Shown here: positions 46,905 to 58,845 of the stretch, piece after piece
Position numbering within the stretch: position 1 is the first letter of the stretch
How the letters are laid out: each line of letters starts with the position of its first letter
NCBI GenBank assembly: GCA_021234155.1
Contig: JAJEKV010000041.1
Coordinates: forward strand, 1 to 64,000
Direction of reading: 5' to 3'
Length of the DNA stretch: 64,000 nucleotides
DNA from: Isoetes taiwanensis
Taxonomy: Eukaryota > Streptophyta > Lycopodiopsida > Isoetales > Isoetaceae
Notes under the pieces: generated by a model
What the model saw: the letters and a program-made list of their open reading frames with translations, nothing else
Database searches by the model: none
What the model was told of the DNA's origin: nothing
Translations under genes and position numbers: made by a program

Positions 46905-48339
46905 CGCTTATACCTTTGAGCAGGAGGAGGAGCTATATTCTCGAGGATCTGATTGAAATGTTACCTTATGAGGTGGAAACGTAACCCGTAGATGCATTTG
47001 GATGAGCTCGCACGGTCTCCGCACAACCATAACATCTTTGCTCTTCCCTGTTCTCCCCGCACAAGTCTCAATAAAACTTATATTTGACATTTGTTTACCT
47101 TTTATCTTGTTTTTCAAAATAAGCCTTAACACTTGCAATACTTCTCCTCATGACCTATTTCCTTGCAAAAAGAGCAAACAGACATTCTCTACCAAAGTGA
47201 CCTCTTCTATGACACTTAGGACATTGCCTTTGCAAAACACCTTTCGCCTCTATGGTAAGGTTTACCACGCTTTGTGCATTCGTGGAGGTGGGGCATCTTT
47301 ACTGCTTTTTAATTCAAGAAGTTGTTTGGTAACTTCCAAAAGTGCCTCGATTAATTTTTATCGATCTCGTGATTCATCTCAAACATGAGGATCCAATTCT
47401 TCAGCCTTTGGACTTCTTCTTCTCTTTTTAATACCGCATAAACAGGAGCAAAGATTAGCAAAATGTAAATCATGTTCAGTTCCATGATGAGGAGGATAAA
47501 ATGGATCTCCGATCTCTTCATCGAAGATAGCTTAATAGTTCCCCGCCAGATCTACAAACTTTACAAATGTTTTATGGATAGAATCCAACTCACCAAATTT
47601 TTGTAATTTTAATAACTTCCTATAGATCCTAGGTCTAGACATCAAACCTCTCCTGATAAAAGGAAGCAACTAGGTGCAATGTTGGATGAGTAACCCGATT
47701 CCCTGCTACACACTAGCAAATAAGAATTAAATCTCTCCACATACCGCTTTTTACACTCTCACCGTGTCTAATGGAAAATGAGTTGAGTTCAAAGACAAGA
47801 TCCCCGGGGTGAAGTAGCCTTACCAAACCTTGATAGAAACTTGTGTTCCAATTCATCCCCTTTGGTACCTATAGACAGCTCAAAATCGAGCCAAGATCCG
47901 CCTCATCACCCTTCATGCATTTGATGAATTTCGCAAAACCTGAACCCTTCTTTCTCCCATGTTCTTCATAATAGTCTTCAAAGTTTTTAGAAAATGGTTG
48001 GCATTCATGGAAGAATCATAGCAAGGGGGGAAACAGTATAGTCAACTCAAAATGATAAGGTGCTGATGGAGGAACAGACCGAAAGGTGTTGATCCGGTTC
48101 AAAAAGTTTATGAATTTGTGAAGAAGAGGGCACAGAGGGAAATATTTGTAATATTTGTAGACCGATAGAGAGGAGCCGGTGGAGGAATAGGCAAGTTGGG
48201 AGTATTTGTAGCATTAGTGGTAGATCCGGTAGCCACTCATGCTTACTCCTACCAAATCTGGTTGATTTGTCTCCCTCAGTGGTTCAGCAGACTGAAATCT
48301 TCCTTGGTGCCATTGAGTTCAATTTCCGTGTAAAAATCT
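46905..48339 (-). pseudogene. Gag region with two zinc knuckles
   Basis: Gag packages element RNA. Two CCHC knuckles are intact as motifs: CPKCHRRGHFGREC (47223-47182) and CSFCKEIGHEEKYC (47176-47135). They are in different frames, 5 nt apart, so a one-base change separates them. The capsid part to the right is open only in short pieces. Confidence 0.75.
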
Positions 48340-48352
48340 CTAGGGACCTCCA
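48340..48352 (-). other. Candidate primer-binding site
   Basis: Three bases inside the 5' LTR the minus strand reads TGGAGGTCCCTAG. It begins TGG, as complement to a tRNA CCA end should; the tRNA was not identified with certainty. Confidence 0.5.
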
Positions 48353-48355
48353 AAA

Positions 48356-50788
48356 TGTTAGCCTAAAACCCGGAATTTTAGCCTAACCTCAAAGGAAGTG
48401 TAAACAAACTGGTCAGGACCTCCGCATCACTTAGGGTGATCAATCCTTAATCATATAAAGCAAAAGAACTCAATTTCAAATGCTGGTTTTGTCAAAATCA
48501 CTACAAATCCCCAAGCGTAAAAACCGTCCGAGCAAAAATCAATCTTGCAGTCACACCCTTTAAGATTTTTGAGTTTTGGTTTTGGTATGAGTTATAGACA
48601 AGTAGAGGGAACTACCGGTGAAAGTCCTGTCTCGATTTGGATAGGGAAGACCAAGAAAATCAATGTCAAAGTTCAGTCAAAAATTGGTCAATGCCAAAAC
48701 AGAGCCAAAATTTGCAAATATAGTTTGGTGATAAATCTTGAGTTGGAATTTGTATAAACAAATTCAAAATAAACTCTAGATCATGTGCATAAGGTTTTCT
48801 TTGACAAGCAAACACTATGATATTTACCGAGATGGGCCAAAGTCTCGATTTACATCACGCTTTATGATGCTTATGGAAAAACTATTTTTTCCTTGTTTTC
48901 TTTACATATAAGCAATACTCAAACCTTTTAAAGAATGGGACACGACTATTAATTTGGATTCTACTTTAAATATCTGGTTTCTATTAGTTTAGACAAAGAA
49001 CAACTTGAAACAAAAAGAAGATGGAAACACTATTTGTCCGTGCAATGAATATGCATTCAAATCATAAGATATCACAGAGTTTAGAATTCTCAGCAAGTAG
49101 TAATACCTGTGATAATGCTTGAGAACAGATCCCAAGGCATTGTCAACTTCTCAAAAACCCAAAATTATCGTAAAGAGAAAATAATAAGATAATTTGAGTA
49201 GCGGTAGGGAGTTTTGATGTCAAATAAGTCACAACAGAAGTCGGCCTTCAATCAAAATACAAATAATCTTCAATCTCGAAAGCAGGATTAGCGAAATTTG
49301 AGGTAGAAACAGATCAAGAGAATATCAGAATATAGAAATCGCCGCATCACGAGGTATATCTCCCAGGGGGTAAAAAAATGATCCTCATTCCCGATTAAAA
49401 ACTGTCCTTCCCAAAAACCAGCTTCTGGTTCAATGATTTCCGCCCTAATCTGAGCAAGTTTCTATCAATCAAGTGCCACAAAGGGTTCCGTGGGTTTCTA
49501 AAAGGTTTAGGAACCAATTTCGCGGAAATGGGCGGATTCAATCAGTTTAGGCACGAATTGGCGGATTTAGCGTGTTCCTCTATTTCTTAGGGTTTATCAA
49601 AAATTCTCAAGGGCTTATATATCCCACAGTGCACAAACGAAGTCCGGGCTAAGGTATATAAGGAATAATGCAGAAAGCAGCTATTAAATTTATGTACACG
49701 CAGAGGGGACACCCAAACCAGAACCGCCCCCCACGCCACGTGGAAAAATGGGGGTGACCCGAACTATGCAAAATTAGATAGGGTAGATAGGCTAGAATAG
49801 GTTTTTATTTTTTGGCACGATCCCAAGAAATGATATTTGAGGGTTTCCCATGTCTTTTTGAATTTTGAAAAGGCCAACCTAGCTATTTTTTGCCAAGCTT
49901 CAAATCTAGAGTGTTTTCAGGTCAAATTGAGATACTTGAAATTTTGGCCATTTTGACCATGGTCAATGAATTTTCAACCTTGGAAATGGTGAAAAATCAT
50001 AGGAAAAGGGTGGAAAATAGGAAAAAAAAGGCTATGGTAGGATTTAGGGTGATAGAATGAAGGTAAAATTCAAGCTTCTTTGCTCTTGAGGTTTTCATGA
50101 TCTCTTGAGAGCAATTCACAAGTGGAGGTGAGGCCAATAAAATATAGGTAGTGAGGTAATGAAAGAAGGCATGACAGGGTGAAAATGAGGTATATAAAAA
50201 AAATGAAAGGAAGGTGGATGTAGGATGGATGAAATGGATGAAGGTCGGAACCCCCCTCAGAGTACATGATCATATCTCAAAAGCTCAAATCATACCTTAT
50301 GATGAACATAACTTTGCTCAAGGCCCTAGGGTCTTCCAAACTTCTAAAAAGGTCTTCCAATCTTCAAGGCCAAAATAAGAGCAATTCCACTTCTAAGTGC
50401 ATCTTCATATGTGTGACTTCCAAATCATGGGTGCAACTCCATTTAGTTTCATATGAGTGAATATGAGCAACATGGTAATGACTCCTTGTATAGCTTGCAA
50501 TATTCTTTGCCCCGGTCTTCAAGAAATAAGAATGTAACTAGAAAACTTCCTCAAAGGAAAGAATTAGGCTATACAACCAAGATCCCAAGGGTCTTCCAAA
50601 CTTGAACCAATTTCTTCCAAACTCTAGCAGGATCAAAATAGCACTAACTCTTACCATATGAGTGATGAGAAAGTAACTTAAGATGAAACCTCAAAAGAAA
50701 CCACAAGTCTTCCAAACTTTGACAAGTATCTTCCAATCTTGAAACTCTAGGTATCATGATGGTCCATGTTGCCCAAAAAGGGGCAACA
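48356..50788 (-). repeat. 5' LTR (2433 bp)
   Basis: Differs from the 3' LTR by many substitutions and 1-3-base indels. A short uninterrupted frame in both LTRs (about 40.46-40.7 and 50.07-50.27 kb) is only a shared low-complexity stretch. Confidence 0.95.
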
Positions 50789-50932
50789 GCCATCTATGGA
50801 GATACTGGGTCAGCTGAATGTTCGATGGAAGCAGTTATGAAGCTGGACCATCCTAACTTGGCAGCAGCTGTGGCTTTGTTGGCAAATACATATGTCGCAT
50901 ATGGCAGGTTGAATGCATATGATTCAGGTTAA
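50789..50932 (+). pseudogene. PPR protein, 3' part after the LTR insertion
   Basis: The frame continues the split Ile codon: IYGDTGSAECSMEAVMKLDH, then PNLAAAVALLANTYVAYGRL and a stop at 50930. Both halves together are the E region of a PPR protein. No DYW domain follows. Confidence 0.85.
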
Positions 50933-51454
50933 TCACAGGTAAATGTTAAGAGATCCTTCTATTTTTCATGTTGGCAGAGGGTTTTTTCGTTTCACCCAAT
51001 TATGTAAAATGTGGGAAAGAAACTTCATTACGAGGAGCTGCATACAAATTCTAAGCCATTTTCAACTAAATAATCTGAGGGGAAAAATCTTCAATGCAAG
51101 GAATCCGTTAAATATGTTTGATATCCATAGCAAAGGGTCTGGTCGAGAATCACCAGCTTGGATTGTATAGATAAGAAAAATTTGCACGCCCCCTTGAACC
51201 TATTGTTTTGGCAAGCAATGGGGAACGGAATTGTCACATTTTGCCCTGTGTAGGATTGATTAGTGTAGCCCCAGGAACGGAATTGTGTAGACAGTTATTA
51301 GCCCGAAAGCAATCCAATCGTATATGTCCGATGCGATGTCGAGTAGAGTGTCCATATCTTTCGCTTTGTATGTACCGAGCTTGCTTTTTCAATGCCCCGC
51401 TTCACGGTGCAAGAAATTGGTATGTTGATCAATTGATTCTGCTTCTATGATCAA

Positions 51455-52116
51455 GCTACGATGGCGGCACCTAAGCCATGGATGTTGATCATAGGCGTAG
51501 TATTTGTTGGCGTAGTATTTGTAGGCGTAAGCATCACCGCCGAAAAGAGAGGAGCTCTTGTTAGCTTGAATGTGCTGATGATCACTGGAGGCCAATTTGT
51601 ATCATATCTGATTAACCTTGCATTTACAAAGGTGCTTATCCTTTGCATCTATGTTTTTTAAGGTCCATCTTAGCGGCGTTGTTTTTTCCCACGCTCCAGG
51701 TACTTGGAGATGGATGCTTGGTGCTGCAGGTCTACCTTCTATCTTGCAGGGACTTTTGATGCTCTTTTTACCAGAATCACCAAGATGGCTTTATAGAAAT
51801 GTAATGTTTTAGAATAGATTCCATGCCCTTAGCATTGTGAATTACAACATGCTGGTCTTGTTATGTTAATGTTTACGAAGCCATTTGGTTTGTCATATGC
51901 TAGACTACTTTTTTGCTACTATTAAAGGGCTTTCTCTTGTTATTGCAGATTTTCAAAGAATTGCCTAATCAATACGCTTATGTACTATAGTCCATCCATA
52001 GTAGAGCAAGCTGGATTTGCATCACATAGAACAAAGATTATTGTTATCCTTAATAGTGGCGGGCATGAACGCTCTTGGAACTATTGTTAGCATAGTTCTT
52101 ATCGCATTTATGTGGC
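51455..52116 (+). pseudogene. Inositol/sugar-transporter (INT-type) remnant
   Basis: MFS proton-coupled inositol transporters have 12 membrane helices. Exon pieces: 51461-51632 reads MAAPKPWMLIIG and AEKRGALVSLNVLMITGGQF, VSYLINLAFTK. It lacks about 10 residues before AEKRG, where PLYIAEASP-like sequence is expected, and has a duplicated VVFVG. 51703-51800 reads GTWRWMLGAAGLPSILQGLL and LPESPRWLYRN. About 51975-52113 reads INTLMYYSPSIVEQAGFASH, then (shifted) LIVAGMNALGTIVSIVLIAF. Introns lie between; the acceptor phase at 51702 does not fit. The stop at 52113 ends it early, so it is a truncated copy. Confidence 0.82.
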
Positions 52117-52422
52117 GGTAAAGCTTGCCCTCTCAAGTCGAGAATCTAGATATACATGCCCGCACTACTTGACGCCTACATGGTCCTCATGGAATTGCAA
52201 TTAATGGGAAGAATTTGAGTATACTTGAAAAGAAATGTAGGTTTAGGTATTCAAAAAAAGACAAATTGAGCGCGTCATTTTGGAGCCTATAAATTATGCA
52301 ATTTAAAATATATGATTTGCAAATAGCACATCAGTCATTTTGTACTTTTATTTTTGTACTTTTTATTTTATTTTGATTTTTATATTTTTTTTTTTTTTTT
52401 TTTTGGTCCGGGCCAAAAAAAT

Positions 52423-52862
52423 TTTGTAATATAACAACCAACATAACTACTATGAACATTAATTAACACAAACTATTACATTAGACATGTTTAAAATTAA
52501 ATTCCCCCTTAAACCCCCTTTTGTTTGGGTGCATATTCACACGGGTGACGAGGGCAACGAGAGCCCCAGAATTATGTTTTGCACGTACAAAATCAACACC
52601 ATGTAGTATATTACCTGAAATCTTATAGTATTTTGCAAATCTTGTTATACAGTATAATAAATTCTATACATCCATACCCCACAAACGAGGAACTTTGTGT
52701 ACGGTGTAGATTAAGGAATAAGGGGTGAATATGCCTATCCAACAGCTCTCGGTGCCCACCCCCCGTGTGAATATGCACCCAAACAAAAGGGGGTTTAAGG
52801 GGGAATTTAATTTTAAACATGTCTAATGTAATAGTTTGTGTTAATTAATGTTCATAGAAACT
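52423..52862. mobile_element. Fold-back MITE, copy 2
   Basis: Left arm 52423-52545 (CCCCCTTAAACCCCCTTTTG, GGGTGCATATTCACACGGG) and right arm 52760-52860 are reverse complements. The middle TTGTTATACAGTATA and CATACCCCACAAACGAGGAA match copy 1. It also follows a poly(T) run. Confidence 0.85.
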
Positions 52863-53350
52863 GGTGTGAAATTTCGAATTAGTACAAAAACATGATATGA
52901 GCCACTACTGGTTTTGTAAAATTATTATATGCACAAAACACATCTTCAAAACTATTGTATGGTTGTAGAATTCATGTAATTAAACATAACATGAACTAGC
53001 AATGATCTTGTTAAATCAATATACACTTAACAACAGTCTTACAAATTAATGATGATTTCCAGAAACTAGTGTGAAATTTCGAATTAGTACAAAAAATATG
53101 ATATGAACTACTATTGGATTTGTAAAATCAATATATGCATAAAACACATCTTTTAAACTATTGATGATTCTAAAAAACTAGTGCATGATCAAAGAATTCA
53201 TGTAATTAAACATGATATGAACTAGCAATGATTTTGCTAAATCAATGTACACTTAAAAACAACCTTACAAACTAATGATGATTTTCAAAAACTAGTGCAA
53301 AATTTTAAATTAGTACACAAAACATGATATGAACTATTATTGGTTTTGCA
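52862..53350. repeat. Tandem repeat, unit about 205-226 bp, 2.3 copies
   Basis: Units start near 52861, 53066 and 53292: TGTGAAATTTCGAATTAGTAC, then CATGATATGAACTA, AATTCATGTAATTAAACAT and GCAATGATTTTGCTAAATCA. The same repeat is at 27993-28058 and 36392-36463, split by the TIR transposon. Confidence 0.85.
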
Positions 53351-53586
53351 TAACCAGGAAGGACACATGGTTTTTTTTTACATTATGAATTGTTGTATAT
53401 AAAAACCACATATATACTGGTTTTCATGCTAATTTCCTATACAAGTTCATTTTTGGGGGTCTTGTGTATATTTTCTTGCAGATAACACTATATTGCATAG
53501 ACTGATCAGTGTGGTTTGCCCATCATGACTATCTCCATGGGTTGTGACAACAAATGACCAAAGACAAAAGCATGCACTTAAGATAC

Positions 53587-53660
53587 CTCTACTTTATTCT
53601 ATTCTATACATCTGTTCTGTTCTGTTCTATTCCGTTCCGCTCTGTTCTATTCTATCATAA
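53587..53660 (+). repeat. TTCTR-type microsatellite
   Basis: TATTCTATTCTATAC and TGTTCTGTTCTGTTCTATTC units resemble a decayed LINE tail of the ATTCT family. Confidence 0.7.
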
Positions 53661-53940
53661 TGACAATCCCCATGTGCTATGATAAACAAACGATCAAAAA
53701 CATCAACATCGCTCACGAAAAAAAAAAAAACAATCATTTCTATTTTACTATGTTTTGTCTACTTAAACTCAAGAAGCAAGAAATTCTAGCTATAATTAAT
53801 CTAAGGTGCAATAAATTTAGCATAATAATTCCCTTAATTTGAATGGATACTATGACGTCTAATATACAACTTCAAACAAAGCCTCCCTTTACCTTCACCC
53901 AAGTTGGATCTCCTTAATCGGGTGTCACCATGCAACTAAA
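53661..53940. other. Spacer
   Basis: No coding signal recognised. Confidence 0.4.
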
Positions 53941-53944
53941 AGTT

Positions 53945-55985
53945 GGAGTGGTGGTATGGCTGGTGTTGTTGCTGCTCTCAGGGCTGTTAAATCCTTTGTA
54001 AAGTAGTGGGGTCATGCACAGGTGGTCCGGACTAGAAGCCAATTAACCGAGTTGTATCAGGAGTTACAGAGATGCCGCGCTCTTGCCCCTTCTTCTGGTA
54101 TTAGAAAGAAATCAAGCTTGAGAGAGTTTAAAGCCATTGAGACAGCTCATGTGAATCAAGCCAGGATAAAGGCTGGACTGGAATGGTTTAGATCTAGTGA
54201 TGGATGCTCTCACTTCTTTTCTCAGGCTGCTAAGAGAAGGCGTATGATGGCCTCTATTAACTCCCTTATTTTGCCTGATGGTTCAGAGTGTTTTGATCCG
54301 GTTCAGTTGAAGCAGTATCTCCACGGCCACTTTTCCTCATTTTTTTTCCAGATATCAGTTGCCCTTTCCGGAGGATATGCAATCTGCAGTCTTGTCGAAG
54401 ATCCAACCCATTGTGTCGGCTGAGCAGCGTGCACATTTAGAATCGTACATCGCCATCAATGACTTATATTGGACTTATACTTTCAGCTGCTTCTCTTTTA
54501 AAGAAAGACAAGTGCCCTGGCTTAGATGGTCTCCCAGTGGAATTTTTCTAGGAATATTGGGATTGGTTGGGTTGCGATCTTTACAATGCTTTCTGTGAGT
54601 TTCGTAGGTTCAGAAGTTTGGATAAGATCCTCAATACTGGCTGCATTTCTCTTATTCCCAAGTGTAAAGAGCCGAAAACGATATCTGACTGGCGCCCTAT
54701 CACATTATTGTCTTCCGTATATAAAATATTCGCGAAGACCCTTGCAGACAAAGTATGTGATGTCTTGGCTGTATCAATCTTTTCTACTTAATCTGGATTC
54801 TTGCCAAGGAGGAGCATTTTAGACAATGTTGCTGCTGCTTATGAGGGTATGTATTGGGCCAGATTGAAAGGTCATCGTATAGTCTATCTTAAGGCATATG
54901 ACAGTGTGAATTGGAAATTTTTGAAAAAAAGCCTCTTGACATTGGGCTTTGATCAGCAGTTTACCAGTGATGTTATGAAGCTCCATATCTCTGCACGGTC
55001 TACTGTGCTTGTTCAGGGGGAACCCTCCACTGTATTTTCAGCTGGGCGGGGAGTTCACCAAGGATGCCCATTAGCTCCATTTTGTTCACAATAGTAGCTG
55101 AGGTCCTCTCACTGCTATTTGTTAAGGTCGTGCAGGATGGGATAGTGCTGGGTCTAAGTATGGAGGATGGTTCATTAGAAATCTGTAATCAGTATGCTGA
55201 TGACACGTCTCTCTTTCTTGTTGCTGATGCGGACAATCTTCAGAATGCAAAGCTTCTTCTTGATACTTTCTCTTTAGCATCTGGAGTTCCTACTGGTTGG
55301 CCAAAGTGTTCTGCATTATGGACGCTTGATGGTGTTGTGCCTCCTTGTGTTGCTCATTTTCCTTGGAAGGTGCTTCCTCATGGGAAGGCCACTCCTGTGG
55401 GCATTCATATTTCTACCTCCGATGCTTAGGATATTATCATGGAAGTGTTGTGAAAGCATTTGTTTTGGTGGAATACTGCTAAGCTCTCTGCCAGCGCGAA
55501 TAACTATTGCTAAGCATGTTTTAAGTAATTCCCACATCCATATGGCCTCCCCCTTCCCCTTCTCACCAAAATTTCAAGTGATTGTTACCATTGTCTCTAA
55601 TTTTATTTGGGGTGGAAATGACGATCATGTTGTGGTCAAGGTGGCATGGTCCAAATGCACTAGGCCAAAAATTGCAGGTGGTTTGGGTATGACAGACTTC
55701 CATCTGCAGAGTAAGATTCTGATTTCTAAGTTCATTTGGAGGATCCTTAAGGATATGGTTGACTCACCTGGAGTGCGGTTGGTGAAGCGGTCACTTTCAC
55801 GTTGTATTCCTTTTGGAAAGGCTTCGTTAAAACCTCTTCTTCCTTGGGGTCTCTTTTATCAGCTATGCCCTTTTCCTAATGCCTCCCCTTTTTTGAAAGG
55901 CTTGCTAGAGTCTTGGGAGATAGTATGGACCTTATTTCGTATTGATCTTATTGCATGTCATCAATTGAGTGCTCCTTGTTGATGG
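53945..55985 (+). mobile_element. L1-like LINE ORF2 remnant
   Basis: Plant L1 ORF2 encodes an endonuclease and RT; the endonuclease is missing here. Pieces in changing frames: SGIRKKSSLREFKAIETAHV and RSSDGCSHFFSQAAKRRRM (54100-54250), AASLLKKDKCPGLDGLPVEF (about 54484-54545), TISDWRPITLLSSVYKIFAK (54680-54745), GHRIVYLKAYDSVNWKFL (54877-54930), GRGVHQGCPLAPF (55045-55085), ICNQYADDTSLFLVADADN (55180-55235, catalytic YADD). Later IWGGNDDHVVVKVAWSKCTR and GGLGMTDFHLQSK (55605-55720) is the zf-RVT-like tail. A dead copy with many stops. Confidence 0.88.
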
Positions 55986-57740
55986 ATATCTGTGGAAAAT
56001 TATCTTCCACTTTGCGCCTCAGTTCATCCATTAACTCTACGGCATTGGAGGTTAGTAGGAGATTATAAAAATCGTTCCCCAGTTGTGAGCCCCGGGGCGA
56101 CAAAGTACTTATTATGCCCTAGATTATAAAAAGCATTCCTTACTTATGCATAGAACGGTCCAAGAGGGATGCCAAAATGTGATTTGACGTGGAAAAAAAA
56201 AGCACTTCATTCACTTCTTGTCTCGTAAGACAAGGATGCAATAGTTTGTCATCCCATCACAGTTGGATGCTCAAACGCAAACATCATTAGGTCATAACAT
56301 ATTTATCACAGTTGGATGTTCAACCTCAAACATCATCTAAATATAATAATAAAAGCGTTTTGTGATAGTCTGTGCGCAATCTCATACGTTAATTTTTGTT
56401 AGGTTATTCTGAATCATTGATTATCTCCACGTTAGAGAAACCGTTTTTTTTTTCCATCAAACGGTGCGAAGCTGATAACGATGTCTCCTCGGGCAACGAT
56501 GGTGGGGAGGTTTTGAATAAGAAAGAGGCTTGGAATCTCAAGATTGCATGCAGAGCTTTTTTTCCTGGTCGTGAGAGCTCCGCAGTGGGCTTAGTATGAA
56601 CGAAGGAGTTTATGATATCTATATTTCTTCCGCTTTTTACCATTACGCACTATTTTTTTCCAGATTGAGCAGGGATTTGGGCTGATTTTTAGGCTTTTTA
56701 TTTTGTGGTCGCGAACGTAACAAGGCACGAAATGGAGACGATTAAAACCCGTGTCGAAAGTAATGGCGAACCGGCAAGGAAAAGGGGCTTGAATCAAGAA
56801 TATTACTCAAAAGTAAGTCTATAAACAAAACCCTTTTCAAAAATGCGGGGGTAAAAGCGCATAGAATTCAATTCAAAGAAGATATTGCATGAAAAACACA
56901 TTTTTGAAATCGAACACATTTGCAAGCTTTACGTTGATCGTGGTTCCCAAAGATTTCCGGCTCTTTCCAAAAAGTTGTATGTCGTGTATCATCGATTGGC
57001 ACAAATAAGAAATTCATTGCATTGTTCTCAGCAACAAAATGGAGATTCAATTCTTGCTCTAGGTTATTATATACTTTGACACTATGGGATTCAAGATGTA
57101 TTTCATCTGGCCGAGTAAAATGTATTGCCTTTACTCAAAGCCAAGCTCTTATAGTCTTTAAAGAACGCCATACCGAGACAAGATCTTGAACATTTTTCAA
57201 AGAACGTTGCCTTGTATTATCCGATGATGGCGGTGATATTTTCATCCAAAATTTATTGCATTTGTTTGGATCAAGATTTATGTGCTCAAATAGCTAGGTT
57301 TCAAATCAATATGACATGTATATTTGCTCCAAAACCGCTAATGTGAGCCTTCATAGATAGGATAAGATAGTCTTTTTCTTTGTTGATGATAATGCACCTT
57401 TATCCGAGTACCGTGCCTCTGTCTAGGAGTGCTATGGGAGCCGCACCTTAGCTTTTTGCATTGGGTTGGTGCCATGTAGCTAGGCAATATGTGGGCACCG
57501 GGCAGAGCTTTCATCATCTCCGAAAGAGCTTACATTAGACATTTCCATAACGTTAAAGGCGCCCAAGGGCATGCTAGGAGTACTCGAGCACTTGATGCCA
57601 CACTCATTTGGCCATCTATGGGCCCGCTAATAGCACGAGGACTTGCGACTTGACAAGAACATGTGTTGGCTTTCCGGAGTTTTGGGTGATTGGCTTGTTA
57701 TCCTTTGAACCTGGAGTGCCGTTATGGTCTGTAGCAATTT
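55986..57740. other. Non-coding stretch
   Basis: Only short frames, none recognised. TATTTATCACAGTTGGATGT and a similar phrase recur near 56250 and 56305. Confidence 0.4.
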
Positions 57741-57744
57741 GTCG

Positions 57745-58459
57745 CTAAGCTCTTTGTTGCTTGTGCGTAATCCGCCAAAATGGTTTCACGCTCTTAGTCG
57801 CATCCTCTTTCTTTTTAACTGGAGTTTTGACTTCATTGGTACTACTGTCTAACCTTGTTTTCCCAAGGCCTTGCAGCCATCCACCTCTCTAGCCAGCTCC
57901 ATCCCCAAGGTGCTTTCTCGGGATCACAATCTATAAACGTACTGGCAGCTTCGGGATCACATATAGCTTATGTATATTCAGCATCATAATCAAGCTTCAG
58001 ATTCCAAGACAAATAAATCACAAGTTACAAGAATTGAAATGAAAGGTGTTGGAAACCTGGTGAGAAAATGCATATGCCAATGCTCGTTCGCGTTTAAGTG
58101 CTGCTTCTTGTGTTTTCTGCATTCTTGCTTGCATCTCTTCTGCTGATAAATTGCTATCGTTCCAATACTTGTTGGAATTTCTGTCATTTATAACACTCTC
58201 ACTCTTAGCATCCTGGGAATTGCATTCTGACTGCAAGATAAACATAATTTTATTCACATATGTTCCGAAACTAGGAAAGAGGACCTTGGAAAATAGTCTT
58301 ACCATAGCTTTTTTTCCAAGCTCCCGCTTCAGCTTGAAGCAGCTTGGCGTTAACTGCTTGGCCTTCCTCTGACATTCTGACCCGAACCCGAGCTTGAACT
58401 CTAACTAGGGCTTGCATGCATTTGAGGGTGGACATTGCTTGTCTTCTAACCGTATGAGT
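57745..58459 (-). pseudogene. IQD (IQ67-domain) protein, 5'-truncated
   Basis: IQD proteins are plant calmodulin-binding scaffolds at microtubules and membranes. Exon 58459-58303: THTVRRQAMSTLKCMQALVR, then VQARVRVRMSEEGQAV, the second half of the IQ67 domain. Exon 58230-58057: LSAEEMQARMQKTQEAALKR, ERALAYAFSHQ. Last exon from about 57965: APWGWSWLERWMAARPWENK, then (after one-base shift) KKEDATKSVKPFW, stop at 57745. Splice donors GTAAGA and GTTTCC are in place. The exon with the first IQ motifs is missing; a PP2C fragment on the other strand lies in its place. Confidence 0.85.
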
Positions 58460-58720
58460 CTGCCAGGTTTCCTCGGCATCTAGATTTGGAAAAATATAAG
58501 TGCTCTAGAGCATATCAGGCAAAAGTGGTATGAGATGGATCACTATATACGTTATAGTTTGTTTGGGACTGGCATAATGACAACGTAAAATAAAGCTTTT
58601 ATAATTGATTTTATCCGTATGTGCATGGCAGAAAATCGCTTTCCACAGCACATTGTGCCCAGCAAAATACAGCCGAGTTTGAAATGAAGTTAGAAATAAT
58701 CTTGTGTTTGTTGTTTCAGT

Positions 58721-58845
58721 GATGAATAACAAAGAAGTTGTGGATCTGGTGAAGAAGATCTGTGACCCCATGGCTGCAGCCAAGCGGTTGACTGACGGCC
58801 CTTACATGGAAAAGCATGGATGATATTTCTTGTATTGTCATTCAA
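58721..58845 (+). pseudogene. PP2C protein phosphatase, last exon
   Basis: PP2C enzymes remove phosphate from Ser/Thr. After a splice acceptor TTGTTTCAG (58720), the sequence reads MNNKEVVDLVKKICDPMAAA and KRLTD, then in a shifted frame SMDDISCIVIQFS and a stop. DDISC is the metal-binding motif near the end of the catalytic domain. Only this exon is seen. Confidence 0.8.

Larger units (their letters stand above)
38759..50788 (-). mobile_element. Ty3-type LTR retrotransposon, full length, in a PPR remnant
   Basis: LTRs 38759-41203 and 48356-50788 begin TGTTAGCC and end GGGGCAACA. The target duplication GCCAT is perfect (38754-38758 and 50789-50793). Coding order on the minus strand: Gag with two zinc knuckles, protease, RNase H, RT, degenerate RNase H, integrase; INT after RT defines Ty3/gypsy, and no chromodomain was seen. 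Long LTRs, two RNase H domains and an antisense ORF recall the Tat/Ogre branch. All domains carry stops or shifts, and the LTRs differ at many short indels. Confidence 0.93.
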
